Source: MR-S7 sp000400995
Lineage (GTDB): Bacteria > Pseudomonadota > Gammaproteobacteria > Burkholderiales > Burkholderiaceae_C
Direction of reading: 5' to 3'
Assembly (NCBI RefSeq): GCF_045291395.1
Contig: NZ_CP152342.1
Span: forward strand, 3,906,001-3,970,000
DNA length: 64,000 nucleotides
The translations under genes were made by a program, and so were the position numbers. How positions within the stretch are numbered: position 1 is the stretch's first letter; each line of letters opens with the position of its first letter. The notes below the pieces were generated by a model. That model did no database searches. It saw only the letters and a program-made list of their open reading frames with translations, and was not told the origin of the DNA. This document shows, one piece after another, positions 8,838 to 18,560 of this stretch.

Positions 8838-8999
8838 ATGGGCAACAAAATCGTCACCGAAGCCGACCGCAAGCGCAGCCCCCGTCCCACGCCCCTGCCT
8901 GGCATGCCCCTGGCCACGCATGGCCGCGGCCAGCGCGTGAGCCTGGAGCGCGGCACGGCCACGCGCAGCAAGAAGAACCCCGGCAAGCGCCACGGCTGA
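8838..8999 (+). CDS. Small basic protein of unknown function, 53 aa
   Basis: A short ORF starting MGNKIVTEADRKRS and ending RSKKNPGKRHG, rich in Arg/Lys/Pro and without hydrophobic segments. Support for a real gene: CAGGAGCCACC is a good ribosome binding site six bases before the ATG, a TAATAC element lies about 40 bp upstream, and a factor-independent terminator follows 22 bp after the stop. The composition suggests a nucleic-acid or ribosome-associated protein, but no family could be assigned. It is a stand-alone transcription unit between the methyltransferase and the LacI-type gene. Confidence 0.65.
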   Translation: MGNKIVTEADRKRSPRPTPLPGMPLATHGRGQRVSLERGTATRSKKNPGKRHG

Positions 9000-9021
9000 G
9001 CATCCCCCAGCCATGCCGACA

Positions 9022-9043
9022 AGCCCTCTGCGGAGGGCTTTTT
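9022..9043 (+). terminator. Rho-independent terminator after the 53-aa gene
   Basis: Stem AGCCCTC (9022-9028) and GAGGGCT (9033-9039), loop TGCG, followed by a T-run. It may act in both directions, since the LacI-type gene on the other strand ends at 9048. Confidence 0.88.
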
Positions 9044-9047
9044 CGTT

Positions 9048-10091
9048 TCAGCGCCCGGCCTCGGCCTGTGCGGGCGTGCGCGTGCTGGCCCGGGCCACGA
9101 CCTCGAAGCCGACCTCCTGCGCAGCGGGCGTGACGCCTGCGCCGCGCATGCGCGTCACCAGAGCCTGCGCGCCCAGGCGGCCGATGCAGGCGCCGTCCAC
9201 CCGCACGGTCGAGAGCGCGGGAATGGTGTCGGCAGCCAGGGCCTGGTCGCCGAAACCCAGCACGCCGAACCGCGGCACCTGCAGTCCCAGCACGTGCGCA
9301 TGGGCCAGCACGCCCTGGGCCAGGGCATCCGAGCTGCAGAACACCGCATCCGCCTCCGGGGCCTGGGCACGCAGCGCGTTGAGCGCCTCGCGCCCGCGGC
9401 CGGCCTGGGGACTGCGCTCGGAAAAGACGATCTGCACCGGCTCGGAGGCCCCGGCCTCGGCGGCGGCGCGCATGAAGCCCTGCGCGCGCCGATGGGCGCG
9501 GCTGTCGTCGGCCCGCAAGACGGCGGGGCTCCGATAGCCGCAAGCCGCGAGATGGCGGAACGCGGCCCGGCCCGCGTCCTCGTGCGAAAAGCCGATGGCC
9601 ACGTCCAGCGGGTGGGGCGTGTAGTCCCATAGCTCGACCACGGGAATGTCGGCGTTGAGCAGCAGGCGCCGCGTGCGCGCCGTGTGCTCGGTGCCCGTCA
9701 GCACCACGCCCTCGGGCCTGCGGCCGAGCATGGCCGCCAGCCAGGTTTCCTCATGCTCCGGGTCGTAGCTGGAGATGCCGAGCGTCGTTTCATAGCGCTC
9801 TTGCGCCAGCGTGGTGATGAGCGCGTCCAGCATGTCCGAGAACAGCGAATGCCCCACGGACGGAACGATGGCCGCCACCAGCCGGGTCTGGCGCGACGTG
9901 AGGCCGCCAGCCAGCGAGTTGGGCACGTACCCCGACTGTTCCACCGCCTGCGCCACCCGCGCGCGCGTGGCCTCGGCCACCAGCTCGGGCCGGTGCAGCG
10001 CGCGCGAGGCCGTGATGGGCGACACGCCCGCCAGGCGGGCCAGGTCTTTCAGCGTGGGAGCGGAGAAGCTGCGGGGAGCGCGTTGCGTCAT
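9048..10091 (-). CDS. LacI/GntR-type transcriptional regulator
   Basis: DNA-binding repressor of the LacI family, 347 aa, related to gluconate-type regulators. The N-terminal helix-turn-helix covers about residues 13-32 (TLKDLARLAGVSPITASRAL), followed by the hinge helix, with LAGGLTSRQTRLVAAIVPS leading into the periplasmic-binding-like effector domain. The effector domain is complete and ends near residue 340. The gene is divergent from the catabolic operon starting at 10242. Two operator-like palindromes sit in the 150-bp shared region, one close to each start codon, which fits repression of the operon and autoregulation. The effector is probably a sugar acid or related metabolite (inference from the operon content). 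Confidence 0.9.
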   Translation of the reverse strand: MTQRAPRSFSAPTLKDLARLAGVSPITASRALHRPELVAEATRARVAQAVEQSGYVPNSLAGGLTSRQTRLVAAIVPSVGHSLFSDMLDALITTLAQERYETTLGISSYDPEHEETWLAAMLGRRPEGVVLTGTEHTARTRRLLLNADIPVVELWDYTPHPLDVAIGFSHEDAGRAAFRHLAACGYRSPAVLRADDSRAHRRAQGFMRAAAEAGASEPVQIVFSERSPQAGRGREALNALRAQAPEADAVFCSSDALAQGVLAHAHVLGLQVPRFGVLGFGDQALAADTIPALSTVRVDGACIGRLGAQALVTRMRGAGVTPAAQEVGFEVVARASTRTPAQAEAGR

Positions 10092-10115
10092 GGCGGCCGG
10101 CCGGATTGATGGTAG

Positions 10116-10131
10116 ATGATTGCGTTGTCAT
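10116..10131. promoter_or_regulatory. Candidate LacI-type operator, proximal to the regulator
   Basis: ATGATTGCGTTGTCAT, matching the perfect palindrome at 10210-10225 at 12 of 16 positions. It lies 24 bp upstream of the regulator start codon. Confidence 0.55.
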
Positions 10132-10209
10132 GATAGCGGCAATCTGTATCATCTGCATCAGATTTTCCCTTGGTGTACTTCCCGATGGATGGCGTGCTCC
10201 AGCCACGAA

Positions 10210-10225
10210 ATGATTGCGCAATCAT
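10210..10225. promoter_or_regulatory. Candidate LacI-type operator, proximal to the catabolic operon
   Basis: ATGATTGCGCAATCAT, a perfect 16-bp palindrome with a central CG, as is common for LacI-family operators. It ends 16 bp before the ATG of the Bug receptor, next to the ribosome binding site. The centre-to-centre distance to the other site is 94 bp, which would allow looping. Confidence 0.7.
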
Positions 10226-10241
10226 CCACAGGAGACCATCC

Positions 10242-11228
10242 ATGCACCGATTCCTGCCCGCCCGACGTACTGCCCTGGCCGGCCTGCTGGCCGTGGCGCT
10301 GGCCCCGCTGGCCGCCCCCGCACAGACGGCCTATCCCAGCAAGCCCATCACGCTGGTCATCCCCTTCCCGCCCGGCGGGCAGACGGACGTGGTGGGCCGC
10401 CTGATCGGCGAGCGCCTGTCCCAGCGGCTGGGGCAGCCGGTGGTGGTGGAGAACAAGCCGGGCGTCAACGGCTCGCTGGCGTCCGACGCCGTGGCCCGCG
10501 CCAAGCCCGACGGGTACACGCTGGTAGTCGGCGGCCCCGGCACGCATGCCATCAACCAGCTCGTCAATCCGAACGTCAAGTACGACACCCGCAAGGACTT
10601 CACCCACATCGCCATGCTGGGCCGCGTACCCATGCTGCTGCTGGCCTCGCCCACGCTGAAGGCGAACACGGTGGCGGACGTGGTGGCCCTGGCCAAGGCC
10701 AAACCCGACTCCGTCAACATGGCGCTGACGGGCATCGGCTCGTCGAGCCACATGACCACCGAGCTGTTCAAGCAGGCAGCCGGCATCACCTTCAACAACG
10801 TGCCCTACAAGGGCGACGTGCCCGCGATGACGGACGTGATCGGCGGGCAGGCGGACCTGCTGTTCGTGCCTGCGACGTCGGCCATCACCTTCGCGCAGGC
10901 CGGCAAGCTGCGCGCGCTGGCCGTCACCGGCGACAAGCGGCTGGCCGCGCTGCCCAACGTGCCCACCATGCCGGAGGCCGGGCAGGCCAGCGTCATCAAC
11001 TATTCGTGGACCAGCCTGGCCGGCCCGGCGGGCATGCCGGCGGACATCGTGCAAAAGCTCAACCAGGCATGCCAGGCCATCCTGGCCGAACCCGAGGTGG
11101 TCGCCCGGCTGGCCGCGATGAGCAACGAGACCACGCCCGGCACACCGGCGCAGGCCGCCAGCTTCATCGCCGCCGAAGTGGCACGCTGGTCCGACGTGGT
11201 GAAAAAGGGAAACATCCAGGTCCAATGA
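10242..11228 (+). CDS. Bug/TctC-family receptor, first gene of a catabolic operon
   Basis: Periplasmic receptor, 328 aa, with signal peptide MHRFLPARRTALAGLLAV... cleaved near APAQT, and the family block ITLVIPFPPGGQTDVVGR. The start is preceded by ACAGGAGACC. It is followed with a 4-base overlap (ATGA) by an aldolase gene, so uptake and catabolism are translationally coupled. The proximity of the palindromic operator indicates control by the divergent LacI-type regulator. The operon content suggests its ligand is a sugar acid or branched hydroxyacid, but no TctA/TctB partner is present nearby. Confidence 0.88.
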   Translation: MHRFLPARRTALAGLLAVALAPLAAPAQTAYPSKPITLVIPFPPGGQTDVVGRLIGERLSQRLGQPVVVENKPGVNGSLASDAVARAKPDGYTLVVGGPGTHAINQLVNPNVKYDTRKDFTHIAMLGRVPMLLLASPTLKANTVADVVALAKAKPDSVNMALTGIGSSSHMTTELFKQAAGITFNNVPYKGDVPAMTDVIGGQADLLFVPATSAITFAQAGKLRALAVTGDKRLAALPNVPTMPEAGQASVINYSWTSLAGPAGMPADIVQKLNQACQAILAEPEVVARLAAMSNETTPGTPAQAASFIAAEVARWSDVVKKGNIQVQ

Positions 11229-12055
11229 GCATGCTGCCCACGAACCACTTCAAGCATGCCCTGCGCGCGGGCCACGCCCAGATCGGGATCTGGTCCACCA
11301 TCCCCTCGCCCTTCGTCTGCGAGCTCATCGGCGGCGCGGGCTACGACTGGGTGCTGCTGGACACCGAGCACACGCCGACCGACGTGCCGCTGATGCTGCA
11401 CCAGCTGCAGGCCGTGGCCGCCGCGCAGCCCCGGCCCGGCGGCTCGCCCACGCACGCGGTCGTACGGCCGGCATGGAACGACCCGGTGCTCATCAAGCGC
11501 TACCTGGACATCGGCGCGCAGACGCTGCTGCTGCCCTTCGTGCAGAACGCCGAGGAGGCGCAGGCCGCCGTGCGCGCCATCCGCTACGCGCCGCAGGGCA
11601 TCCGCGGCATGGGCGGCTCTACCCGCGCCGCCAACTTCGGCCGCACGGCCGATTACGTGGCCCGCGCCGCCGACGAGCTGTGCCTGCTGGTGCAGGTGGA
11701 GACTGCCGAGGCGCTGGAGCAGATCGAGGCCATCGCGGCCGTCGACGGGATCGACGGCATCTTCATCGGCCCGGCGGACCTGTCGGCCAGCCTGGGCTAC
11801 CCGGGCCAGGCGCGCCACCCCGCCGTCAACGGCATCATCGACGACGCCATCCGCCGCATCCGCGCCTGCGGCAAGGCGCCGGGCATCCTGATGGTGGACG
11901 AACCGCGCGCGCGCGAATGCCTGGCGCTGGGCGCGCAGTTCGTCGCGGTGGCGCTGGACACGATCCTGCTGCGCGACGGCCTGGACGCAGCCGCCGCACG
12001 CTTTCGCGGCCAGGCTCCGGCCGCCGCCCGGCTGGCGACCGCCGGAAGCTATTGA
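11225..12055 (+). CDS. HpcH/HpaI-family aldolase (2-dehydro-3-deoxy-acid aldolase type)
   Basis: Class II, metal-dependent aldolase of 276 aa that would cleave a 2-oxo-3-deoxy or 4-hydroxy-2-oxo acid to pyruvate plus an aldehyde. Family motifs are present: WVLLDTEHTPTD near the N-terminus, the metal-binding Glu in VQVETAEA, and GIFIGPADLSASLG with the Asp ligand. The ATG overlaps the stop codon of the receptor gene; a second ATG two codons later is possible. The next gene starts 10 bp downstream. Substrate specificity in this family cannot be predicted from motifs; garL/hpcH-like activities are the obvious candidates. Confidence 0.88.
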   Translation: MSMLPTNHFKHALRAGHAQIGIWSTIPSPFVCELIGGAGYDWVLLDTEHTPTDVPLMLHQLQAVAAAQPRPGGSPTHAVVRPAWNDPVLIKRYLDIGAQTLLLPFVQNAEEAQAAVRAIRYAPQGIRGMGGSTRAANFGRTADYVARAADELCLLVQVETAEALEQIEAIAAVDGIDGIFIGPADLSASLGYPGQARHPAVNGIIDDAIRRIRACGKAPGILMVDEPRARECLALGAQFVAVALDTILLRDGLDAAAARFRGQAPAAARLATAGSY

Positions 12056-12065
12056 GGAGCGCCCC

Positions 12066-13490
<1,425 letters not shown>

Positions 13491-13506
13491 CACCCCACAA
13501 GCTCCT

Positions 13507-13562
13507 CTTTTCATAGCTTTCTGCGCTTACTGCATAAGCGCTGGAGCCAATTTTTATTCATA
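13507..13562 (+). repeat. Dispersed palindromic repeat, copy 2
   Basis: TTTCATAGCTTTCTGCGCTT...AAGCGCTGGAGCCAATTTT, filling most of the 75-bp gap between the FAD dehydrogenase and MmsA-type genes. Forward orientation. It lies just before the next start codon, which has no clear ribosome binding site. Confidence 0.75.
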
Positions 13563-13565
13563 ACC

Positions 13566-15077
13566 ATGACACACGAAGAACCCACCACCGTCGGCCACCT
13601 GATAGACGGCCAGCTCGTGGCCGACACCGAGCGCACCCAGCCGGTGTTCAACCCCGCCACCGGCCAGTCCTCGCTGAACGTGGCCCTGGCCAGCCAGGCC
13701 ACCGTGGAGGCGGCCATCGCTTCGGCCCAGGCAGCGTTCCCCGCCTGGCGCAACACGCCCCCACTCAAGCGCGCGCGCGTTCTGGCCAAGCTCAAGGTGC
13801 TGCTCGAGGAGAACGCCGACAGGATCACCGCCCTGATCACCGCCGAGCACGGCAAGGTGCTCGCCGATGCGCACGGCGAGCTGCAGCGCGGCATCGAGAA
13901 CGTGGAGTACGCCAGCTACGCGCCCGAGCTGCTCAAGGGCGAGCATTCGCGCAACGTGGGCCCCAGCATCGATTCGTGGAGCGAGTTCCAGGCGCTGGGC
14001 GTGACGGCCGGTATCACGCCGTTCAACTTCCCCGCGATGGTGCCGCTGTGGATGTGGCCCATGGCCGTAGCCTGCGGCAATACCTTCGTGCTCAAGCCCA
14101 GCGAGCGCGATCCCTCGTCCGCCCTGCTCATCGCGCAGCTGGCGCTGGAGGCGGGCCTGCCGCCGGGGGTGCTCAACGTGGTCAATGGCGACAAGACCGC
14201 CGTCGATACGCTTTTGCGCGATCCGCGCGTGAAGGCCGTGAGTTTCGTGGGCTCCACGCCGATCGCCGAGTACATCTATTCGGAAGGCTGCAAGCACGGC
14301 AAGCGCGTGCAGGCCCTGGGCGGCGCGAAGAACCATGCGGTGCTGATGCCCGATGCGGACATCGGCAATGCGGTGAGCGCGCTGATGGGCGCGGCCTACG
14401 GTTCGTGCGGCGAGCGCTGCATGGCCATTCCGCTGGTGGTGGCGGTGGGCGACGAGACGGCCGACAAGGTGATCGAGGGCCTGAAGGCGGAGATCGCCAG
14501 GATGAAGGTGGGCCCCGGCACCGACAACGGCAACGACATGGGGCCGCTGGTGACCAAGCAGCACTTCGAGAAGGTGAAGGCCTATGTGGACAGCGGCGTG
14601 GCCGAGGGCGCCACGCTGGTGGTCGATGGCCGCGGCGTGCAGGTGGCGGGCCACGAGGAGGGCTACTTCCTGGGCGCCTGCCTGTTCGACCACGTCAAGC
14701 CCGGCATGAAGGTCTACCAGGAGGAGATCTTCGGCCCCGTGCTCGGCGTGGTGCGCGTGAAGACCCTGCAGGAGGCGATGCAGCTGATCGACGACCATGA
14801 GTACGGCAACGGCACGTGCATCTTCACGCGCGACGGCGAGGCCGCGCGCTATTTCACCGACCACATCCAGGTGGGCATGGTGGGGATCAACGTGCCGCTG
14901 CCCGTGCCAGTGGCCTACCATTCGTTCGGCGGCTGGAAGCGCTCGCTGTTCGGCGATCTGCATGCCTACGGGCCGGATGCCGTGCGCTTCTATACCAAGC
15001 GCAAGACCATCACCCAGCGCTGGCCGAGCGCGGGTGTGCGCGAGGGGGCCGTGTTCAGCTTCCCCAGCAGCCGCTGA
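13566..15077 (+). CDS. mmsA: CoA-acylating methylmalonate-semialdehyde dehydrogenase
   Basis: Aldehyde dehydrogenase superfamily, 503 aa. The MmsA subgroup is indicated by VGHLIDGQLV at the start, GITPFNFPAMVPLWMWP, SFVGSTPIAEYIY, and QALGGAKNHAVLMPDADI. The catalytic Cys lies in GSCGERCMA near residues 282-287. MmsA-type enzymes convert methylmalonate or malonate semialdehyde to propionyl- or acetyl-CoA in valine, inositol or beta-alanine breakdown. Here it sits between a hydroxyacid dehydrogenase and a sugar-acid dehydratase, so it may act on a different semialdehyde. The ribosome binding site is displaced by repeat copy 2. Confidence 0.85.
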   Translation: MTHEEPTTVGHLIDGQLVADTERTQPVFNPATGQSSLNVALASQATVEAAIASAQAAFPAWRNTPPLKRARVLAKLKVLLEENADRITALITAEHGKVLADAHGELQRGIENVEYASYAPELLKGEHSRNVGPSIDSWSEFQALGVTAGITPFNFPAMVPLWMWPMAVACGNTFVLKPSERDPSSALLIAQLALEAGLPPGVLNVVNGDKTAVDTLLRDPRVKAVSFVGSTPIAEYIYSEGCKHGKRVQALGGAKNHAVLMPDADIGNAVSALMGAAYGSCGERCMAIPLVVAVGDETADKVIEGLKAEIARMKVGPGTDNGNDMGPLVTKQHFEKVKAYVDSGVAEGATLVVDGRGVQVAGHEEGYFLGACLFDHVKPGMKVYQEEIFGPVLGVVRVKTLQEAMQLIDDHEYGNGTCIFTRDGEAARYFTDHIQVGMVGINVPLPVPVAYHSFGGWKRSLFGDLHAYGPDAVRFYTKRKTITQRWPSAGVREGAVFSFPSSR

Positions 15078-15130
15078 AGCAGCCAACCACCATGCGGAGC
15101 CCATGCCGCTCCGCCCAGGAGACAGAGCCC

Positions 15131-16858
15131 ATGAAACGCACCTACGAGACCCTGCGCAGCGCGCGCTGGTTCGCACCCGACGACTTCCGCTCCTTCGGCC
15201 ACCGCTCGCGTGTGCTGCAGATGGGCTATGGCTACGAGGACTGGGTGGGCAAGCCCGTCATCGCCATCGTCAACACCTGGAGCGACGCCAACCAGTGCCA
15301 CGCCCACTTCAAGCAGCGCGTGGAGGACGTCAAGCGCGGCGTGCTGCAGGCGGGCGGCTTTCCGCTGGAGCTGCCGGCGATCAGCCTGTCGGAAAGCATG
15401 GTCAAGCCCACGACCATGCTGTACCGCAACTTTCTCGCCATGGAGACCGAGGAGCTGCTGCGCAGCCACCCGGTGGACGGCGCCGTGCTGATGGGCGGCT
15501 GCGACAAGACCACGCCGGGCCTGACCATGGGAGCGCTCTCCATGGGCATCCCCTTCATCTACCTGCCTGCCGGCCCCATGCTGCGCGGCAACTGGAAGGG
15601 CCAGGTGCTGGGCTCGGGCTCGGACGCCTTCAAGTACTGGGACGAGCGCCGCGCCGGACGCCTCTCCGACCAGGCCTGGAACGAAATGGAAGCCGGCATC
15701 GCACGCAGCCACGGCACCTGCATGACCATGGGCACGGCCGCCACGATGATGGGCATCGCCGAGGCCGTGGGCCTGGCGCTGCCGGGCGCGAGCAGCATCC
15801 CCGCCGCCGATGCCAACCACATCCGCATGAGCGCCGAGTGCGGGCGCCGCATCGTCGAGATGGTGTGGGACGACTTCACGCCCGCGAAGATGCTCACGCG
15901 CGCCAATTTCGAGAACGGCATCGCCTGCGCGATGGCCATGGGCTGCTCGACCAACGCCATCATCCACCTGATCGCCATGTCGCGCCGCGCAGGCCATCCG
16001 GTGAGCCTGCAGGACTTCGACGCCTTCAGCCGCCAAGTGCCGGTGATCGCCAACATCCGGCCCAGCGGCGACGCCTATCTGATGGAGGACTTCTTCTACG
16101 CCGGCGGCCTGCGCGCGATGCTGGAGCGCATCCGCTGCCACCTGAAGACCGAGGCGCTCACCGTCAACGGCAGGACGATCGGCGAAAACATCGCGGGCAG
16201 CGAGGTCTACCACGACGACGTGATCCGGCCGCTCTCCAACCCCATCTACGCCGAGGGCGCGCTGGCCGTGCTCAAGGGCAACCTCGCGCCCGATGGCGTG
16301 GTCATCAAGCCCAGCGCCTGCGCGCCGCACCTGCTGCAGCACACCGGCCGCGCACTGGTGTTCGACGACTATCCGTCGCTGAAGAAAGCGGTGGAGGACC
16401 CTGACCTCGACGTGACCGGCGACGACGTCCTGGTGCTGCGCAACGCCGGCCCGCTGGGCGCCGGCATGCCCGAATGGGGCATGCTGCCCATCCCCACCAA
16501 GCTGCTCAAGCAGGGCGTCAAGGACATGCTGCGCCTGTCGGACGCGCGCATGAGCGGCACCAGCTACGGCGGCTGCCTGCTGCACTGCGCGCCCGAGGCG
16601 GCCATCGGCGGGCCGCTGGCGCTGGTGAAGACCGGCGACCGCATCACCGTGGACGTGCCCGCGCGCAGCATCCACCTCGAAGTCAGCGACGAGGAACTGG
16701 CTGCACGAAGCAAGGCCTGGAAGCCCGCGCCGCCGCGCTACGAGCGCGGCTACGGCTGGATGTTCGGCCGCCACATCAAGCAGGCCGACGAGGGCTGCGA
16801 CTTCGACTTCCTCGAAACCACGTTCGGCACGCCCGTGCCGGAACCCGACATCTTCTGA
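15131..16858 (+). CDS. IlvD/Edd-family dehydratase (L-arabinonate/sugar-acid dehydratase type)
   Basis: Fe-S dehydratase of 575 aa. The family motifs MGGCDKTTPG (near residue 121) and HGTCMTMGTAATM (near 193) supply cluster-binding Cys residues, and PSACAPHLLQHTGRA and MLRLSDARMSGTSYGGCLLH complete the active site. The N-terminus MKRTYETLRSARWFAP and overall length fit the L-arabonate/D-fuconate dehydratase branch rather than branched-chain IlvD. The product would be a 2-keto-3-deoxy sugar acid, a logical substrate for the aldolases in this operon. CAGGAGACAGAGCCC precedes the ATG. The next gene follows within 11 bp. Confidence 0.88.
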   Translation: MKRTYETLRSARWFAPDDFRSFGHRSRVLQMGYGYEDWVGKPVIAIVNTWSDANQCHAHFKQRVEDVKRGVLQAGGFPLELPAISLSESMVKPTTMLYRNFLAMETEELLRSHPVDGAVLMGGCDKTTPGLTMGALSMGIPFIYLPAGPMLRGNWKGQVLGSGSDAFKYWDERRAGRLSDQAWNEMEAGIARSHGTCMTMGTAATMMGIAEAVGLALPGASSIPAADANHIRMSAECGRRIVEMVWDDFTPAKMLTRANFENGIACAMAMGCSTNAIIHLIAMSRRAGHPVSLQDFDAFSRQVPVIANIRPSGDAYLMEDFFYAGGLRAMLERIRCHLKTEALTVNGRTIGENIAGSEVYHDDVIRPLSNPIYAEGALAVLKGNLAPDGVVIKPSACAPHLLQHTGRALVFDDYPSLKKAVEDPDLDVTGDDVLVLRNAGPLGAGMPEWGMLPIPTKLLKQGVKDMLRLSDARMSGTSYGGCLLHCAPEAAIGGPLALVKTGDRITVDVPARSIHLEVSDEELAARSKAWKPAPPRYERGYGWMFGRHIKQADEGCDFDFLETTFGTPVPEPDIF

Positions 16859-16869
16859 TGGAGCATCGC

Positions 16870-17580
16870 ATGGACCCAACCACCCGCGAACGGCTGATGC
16901 AGATCAGCACCGCCACCCTGTGCACCGCGCTGTTCAAGCGCGGCCTGCGCAACCAGTGCATCCAGGACGTGCGCCCGCTCAACCCGGGCCTGCCCAACAT
17001 GGTGGGCGAGGCGTTCACGCTGCGCTACATTCCCGCGCGCGAGGACCGCAACGGCATCGCCGTCTTCCAGAACCGAGACCACCCGCAACGCAAGGCGGTG
17101 GAAGATTGTCCGGGCGGCGCGGTGCTGGTGATCGACAGCCGCAAGGACGCGCGCGCCGCCTCGGCCGGCGGCATCCTGGTCGCGCGGCTGATGCAGCGCG
17201 GCGTGGCCGGCGTGGTAACCGACGGCGGCTTTCGCGACAGCCCGGACATCGCCAGGTACGCCATGCCCGCGTACCACAGCCGCCCTAGCGCCCCGACCAA
17301 CCTGACGCTGCACGAGGCCATCGAGATCAACGGTCCCATCGGCTGCGGCGACGTGGCCGTGTTCCCCGGCGACGTGGTCGTGGGCGATGCCGAAGGCGTG
17401 GTCGTGATCCCTGCGCACCTGGCAGACGAGATCGCCGCCGAGGCCACGGAGATGACCGTGTTCGAGGACTTCGTGCAGGAGAAGGTCATGGAAGGCCGCT
17501 CCATCCTGGGCCTGTATCCGCCCACCGACGAACGCAGCCGCTCCGACTTCGCCGCCTGGCGCGCGGAACGCGGTCGCTGA
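16870..17580 (+). CDS. RraA-family protein (4-hydroxy-4-methyl-2-oxoglutarate aldolase-like)
   Basis: RraA-fold protein, 236 aa from 16870. Members include class II pyruvate aldolases/oxaloacetate decarboxylases and RNase E regulators. Here the segment GVAGVVTDGGFRDSP holds the conserved Arg-Asp of the aldolase active site, and CGDVAVFPGDVVVGDAEGVVVIP is the family block. The start at 16870 is favoured by GGAG at 16860-16863; an ATG at 16858 overlapping the previous stop is the alternative. As last gene of a sugar-acid operon that also contains an HpcH-type aldolase, it is probably a second aldolase or decarboxylase. The gene ends 13 bp before the MITE-like element. Confidence 0.85.
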   Translation: MDPTTRERLMQISTATLCTALFKRGLRNQCIQDVRPLNPGLPNMVGEAFTLRYIPAREDRNGIAVFQNRDHPQRKAVEDCPGGAVLVIDSRKDARAASAGGILVARLMQRGVAGVVTDGGFRDSPDIARYAMPAYHSRPSAPTNLTLHEAIEINGPIGCGDVAVFPGDVVVGDAEGVVVIPAHLADEIAAEATEMTVFEDFVQEKVMEGRSILGLYPPTDERSRSDFAAWRAERGR

Positions 17581-17593
17581 ACGCGGCGCCTCA

Positions 17594-17859
17594 GAGCCTG
17601 TTCACGATCTTTTCATGGTGCCCGCAAGGCAGCAAACAGCCGCGATCAAGGCGCGCGCCGCAGGCCATGCTGGTGGCCTGGACAAGGCGCGCAACGCGGA
17701 GTGCGGCTGTTTGCTGCCTTGCCCGAAGGGTTGCCCCGCAAAGGCGGCGTCTGCGGCGTTGCAAATCCTCGCCGGGCCACCAGCCCGGCTGCGGTTTGCG
17801 CCTTGCATCCACTGCCTTTGCGGGGCAACGGGCACCATGAAAAGATCGTGAACAGGCTC
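17594..17859. mobile_element. MITE-like element, 266 bp, with 31-bp perfect terminal inverted repeats
   Basis: Terminal repeats GAGCCTGTTCACGATCTTTT... at 17594-17624 and 17829-17859 are perfect inverted copies. Inside are two further long palindromes: a 20-bp stem at 17624-17643/17703-17722 and a 16-bp stem at 17730-17745/17814-17829, so a single strand could fold as a cloverleaf. The element is flanked by TCA on both sides (17591-17593 and 17860-17862), a possible 3-bp target duplication. It encodes no transposase; symmetric 60-78-codon frames inside are by-products of the palindromes. The GAG ends and 3-bp duplication recall IS1031-type IS5-family elements, but this link is only inferred. 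Confidence 0.72.
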
Positions 17860-18507
17860 TCAGGCCGTGGGCGGCGTGAAAGCGGCGCGCGCCGCCTCGG
17901 CCGCCGGGCGCGCGCTGCAGCCCTCGATGTGGTCGTTGACCAGGCCCATGGCCTGCATGAAGGCGTACATGGTCGTGGGGCCGACGAAGCTGAAGCCGCG
18001 CTTCTTCAAGTCCTTGGAGAGCTGCGCCGACGCGGCCGACGCGGTGAGCGCGCGCACGGCGTCGCCCGTCATGCGCTGGGGCCGGCCCTGCGCCGCCTGC
18101 GGCGCGTAGCGCCACACGTAGTGCGCGAGCGAGCCGTATTCGCGCCGCAGCTCCAGCACGCGCTGCGCGTTATTGATGGCCGACTCGATCTTGCCCCGGT
18201 GGCGCACGATACCCGCGTCGCCCAGCAAGCGCTCCACGTCTGCCGGCCCGAAGCGCGCCAGTTCCTCGGCCTCGAAGTTCGCCATGGCCGCGCGGAAGGC
18301 CTCGCGCTTGTTGAGGATGGTGATCCACGACAGGCCCGCCTGGAAGCCCTCCAGGCACAGCTTCTCGAACAGCCGGCGGTCATCGGTCACCGGGAAGCCC
18401 CACTCGTGGTCGTGGTAGTGGCGGTACAGCGGCGAAGCGCGGCACCAGAAGCAGCGCGAATGGCCCTGCTCGTCGGTGAACAGGTGGGTATCGGTGGTGT
18501 CGGTCAT
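17860..18507 (-). CDS. tag: DNA-3-methyladenine glycosylase I
   Basis: Base-excision repair enzyme, 215 aa, that removes 3-methyladenine from alkylated DNA. The family signature CFWC...HDHEWGFPVTDDRRLFEKLCLEGFQ begins the fold, including the zinc-binding Cys/His. GLSWITILNKREAFR follows, and the C-terminal NDHIEGC supplies the second His-x3-Cys zinc pair. The start ATG at 18507 gives the usual N-terminus; longer frames upstream have no resemblance. The stop codon TGA is formed by the TCA (plus strand) that borders the MITE-like element, so the insertion abuts the gene without truncating it. Confidence 0.9.
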   Translation of the reverse strand: MTDTTDTHLFTDEQGHSRCFWCRASPLYRHYHDHEWGFPVTDDRRLFEKLCLEGFQAGLSWITILNKREAFRAAMANFEAEELARFGPADVERLLGDAGIVRHRGKIESAINNAQRVLELRREYGSLAHYVWRYAPQAAQGRPQRMTGDAVRALTASAASAQLSKDLKKRGFSFVGPTTMYAFMQAMGLVNDHIEGCSARPAAEAARAAFTPPTA

Positions 18508-18560
18508 GGCGGCATTGTGGGGGCTGCGCCCTGCGCTTGCTATCCTCGCGGGCACTGCCC

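Noticed and set aside
17602..17851. Small symmetrical frames on both strands within the MITE-like element
   Set aside because: They arise from the palindromic structure, have identical ends on both strands and no ribosome binding site.
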